DNA from: Phymorhynchus buccinoides
Taxonomy: Eukaryota > Mollusca > Gastropoda > Neogastropoda > Raphitomidae
Reading direction: 5' to 3'
Assembly: GCA_017654935.2 (NCBI GenBank)
Contig: CM065690.1
Location: 8,052,055 to 8,116,054, forward strand
Length of the DNA stretch: 64,000 bases
Positions 1 to 64,000 of this stretch are shown here, piece by piece. Position 1 is the stretch's first letter; the number at the start of each line of letters is the position of its first letter. The notes under the pieces are model-generated. The model made no database searches and had not been told where the DNA came from. It saw nothing but the letters and a program-made list of their open reading frames with translations. A program made the position numbers and the translations under genes.

Positions 1-342
1 GAACACCTCTGACACCACAAACAAATCCTCTGCCAATAATGGTCAATCCTCTGCAATTTGGAACCCCAAAATATTAAATTTATGATTTATTGTTAGCTTT
101 ATTTCTACACATTTTCTACACATACTAAACATATAAATTCTCAGAGAGATGTAATTTGTATGAAGATACAAGGATCATGGCAGGAACTTGGGAACCAAAA
201 ACCCAAAAACAAAAAAACAAAAGATATCGGTTAATGAGGAATGTTGACACCCTAAGCGACTTTAGTGTAGAGAGACATGACTCTGTGGCCTGGAGATGAA
301 GCACTATCGGTGCAGAACCATGCGGTGTGCTGTGTGCCATAC
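1..342. other. Intron, no gene seen
   Basis: AT-rich sequence downstream (in gene direction) of E25. No VWC-like coding segment or clear repeat is visible. Confidence 0.5.
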
Positions 343-63415
<63,073 letters not shown>

Positions 63416-63419
63416 CTGA

Positions 63420-63547
63420 ACACACACACACAAAGAGGCAGGCACACGCGCGCGCACACACACACACACAAACACACAGACACAGAGGCAGGCACACGCA
63501 CACACACACACACACACACACAAAGAGGCAGGCACACGCGCGCACAC

Positions 63548-63587
<40 letters not shown>

Positions 63588-63793
63588 GCAGGCACACGCA
63601 CACACACACACACACACACACAGAGGCAGGCACACACACACACAAACACACACACACACACACAAAGGCAGGCACGCGCACACACACACACACGCGCACA
63701 CACACACACACACAGAGGCAGGCACACACGCGCGCACACACACACCGAGGCAGGCGCATACACACACACACACACACACACACAAAGAGGCAG

Positions 63794-63867
<74 letters not shown>

Positions 63868-63871
63868 GCAG

Positions 63872-63907
<36 letters not shown>

Positions 63908-63923
63908 GCAGGCAGGCAGGCAG

Positions 63924-63957
<34 letters not shown>

Positions 63958-64000
63958 GCAGGCATACGCGCACACACACACAAAGAGGCAGGCGCATACA
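63420..64000. repeat. CA-rich array with AGAGGCAGGCACAC units
   Basis: (CA)n of varying length separated by AGAGGCAGGCA. It begins at the acceptor of E1 and continues past the window end. The unit does not contain E1 coding bases. Confidence 0.95.

Overview
Eukaryotic genomic DNA, most likely from a lophotrochozoan animal and probably a gastropod mollusc. The organism call is inference. It rests on long introns packed with (CA)n, (GA)n and minisatellites, CR1/L2- and L1/Tx1-like LINE fragments, several MITE families, and an intron-split extracellular gene; no operon or bacterial coding pattern is visible.

One gene dominates the window and lies on the minus strand. I resolve 25 consecutive internal exons (E1 at 63321-63415 down to E25 at 343-436). 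Each has AG/GT borders and all reading phases join without a break. Together they give about 4.7 kb of coding sequence, or about 1,570 residues: a short Cys-rich lead-in, then 26 tandem von Willebrand factor C (VWC) domains of about 57 residues. This is the architecture of kielin / kielin-chordin-like proteins, which are secreted BMP/TGF-beta modulators. The gene runs off both ends: signal peptide and N-terminus lie beyond 64000, the C-terminus below position 1.

Layout, high to low coordinates (5' to 3' of the gene): E1-E4 (63.4-59.9 kb) carry the lead-in and VWC1. A 44-bp array (57.1-59.1 kb), E5, and a 6.4-kb array of a 27-bp unit (50.2-56.6 kb) follow. A piggyBac-like MITE precedes E6 (47.3 kb), whose donor borders a roughly 7-kb CA-rich array invaded by two opposed LINEs (40.4-47.3 kb). 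E7-E10 (36.8-31.1 kb) are single-domain exons. E11-E16 (29.8-15.1 kb) are mostly staggered half-domain exons. E17 (13.5-14.5 kb) is one 1,046-bp exon with six intronless domains. E18-E25 (11.9-0.3 kb) carry the rest.

The most unusual feature is that many minisatellites are not placed at random in introns. At E3, E4, E6, E10, E15, E17 and E18 the tandem unit contains the last bases of the exon plus its own 5' splice site, so the donor is repeated from 4 to more than 100 times. At E8, E16, E17 and E21 the acceptor plus the exon's first bases are duplicated, and E19 has one decayed extra donor copy. Eleven of 25 exons therefore have an edge caught up in tandem duplication while the reading frame stays intact. 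No second intact gene was found; the rest is mobile-element debris, decayed gene fragments and simple repeats.
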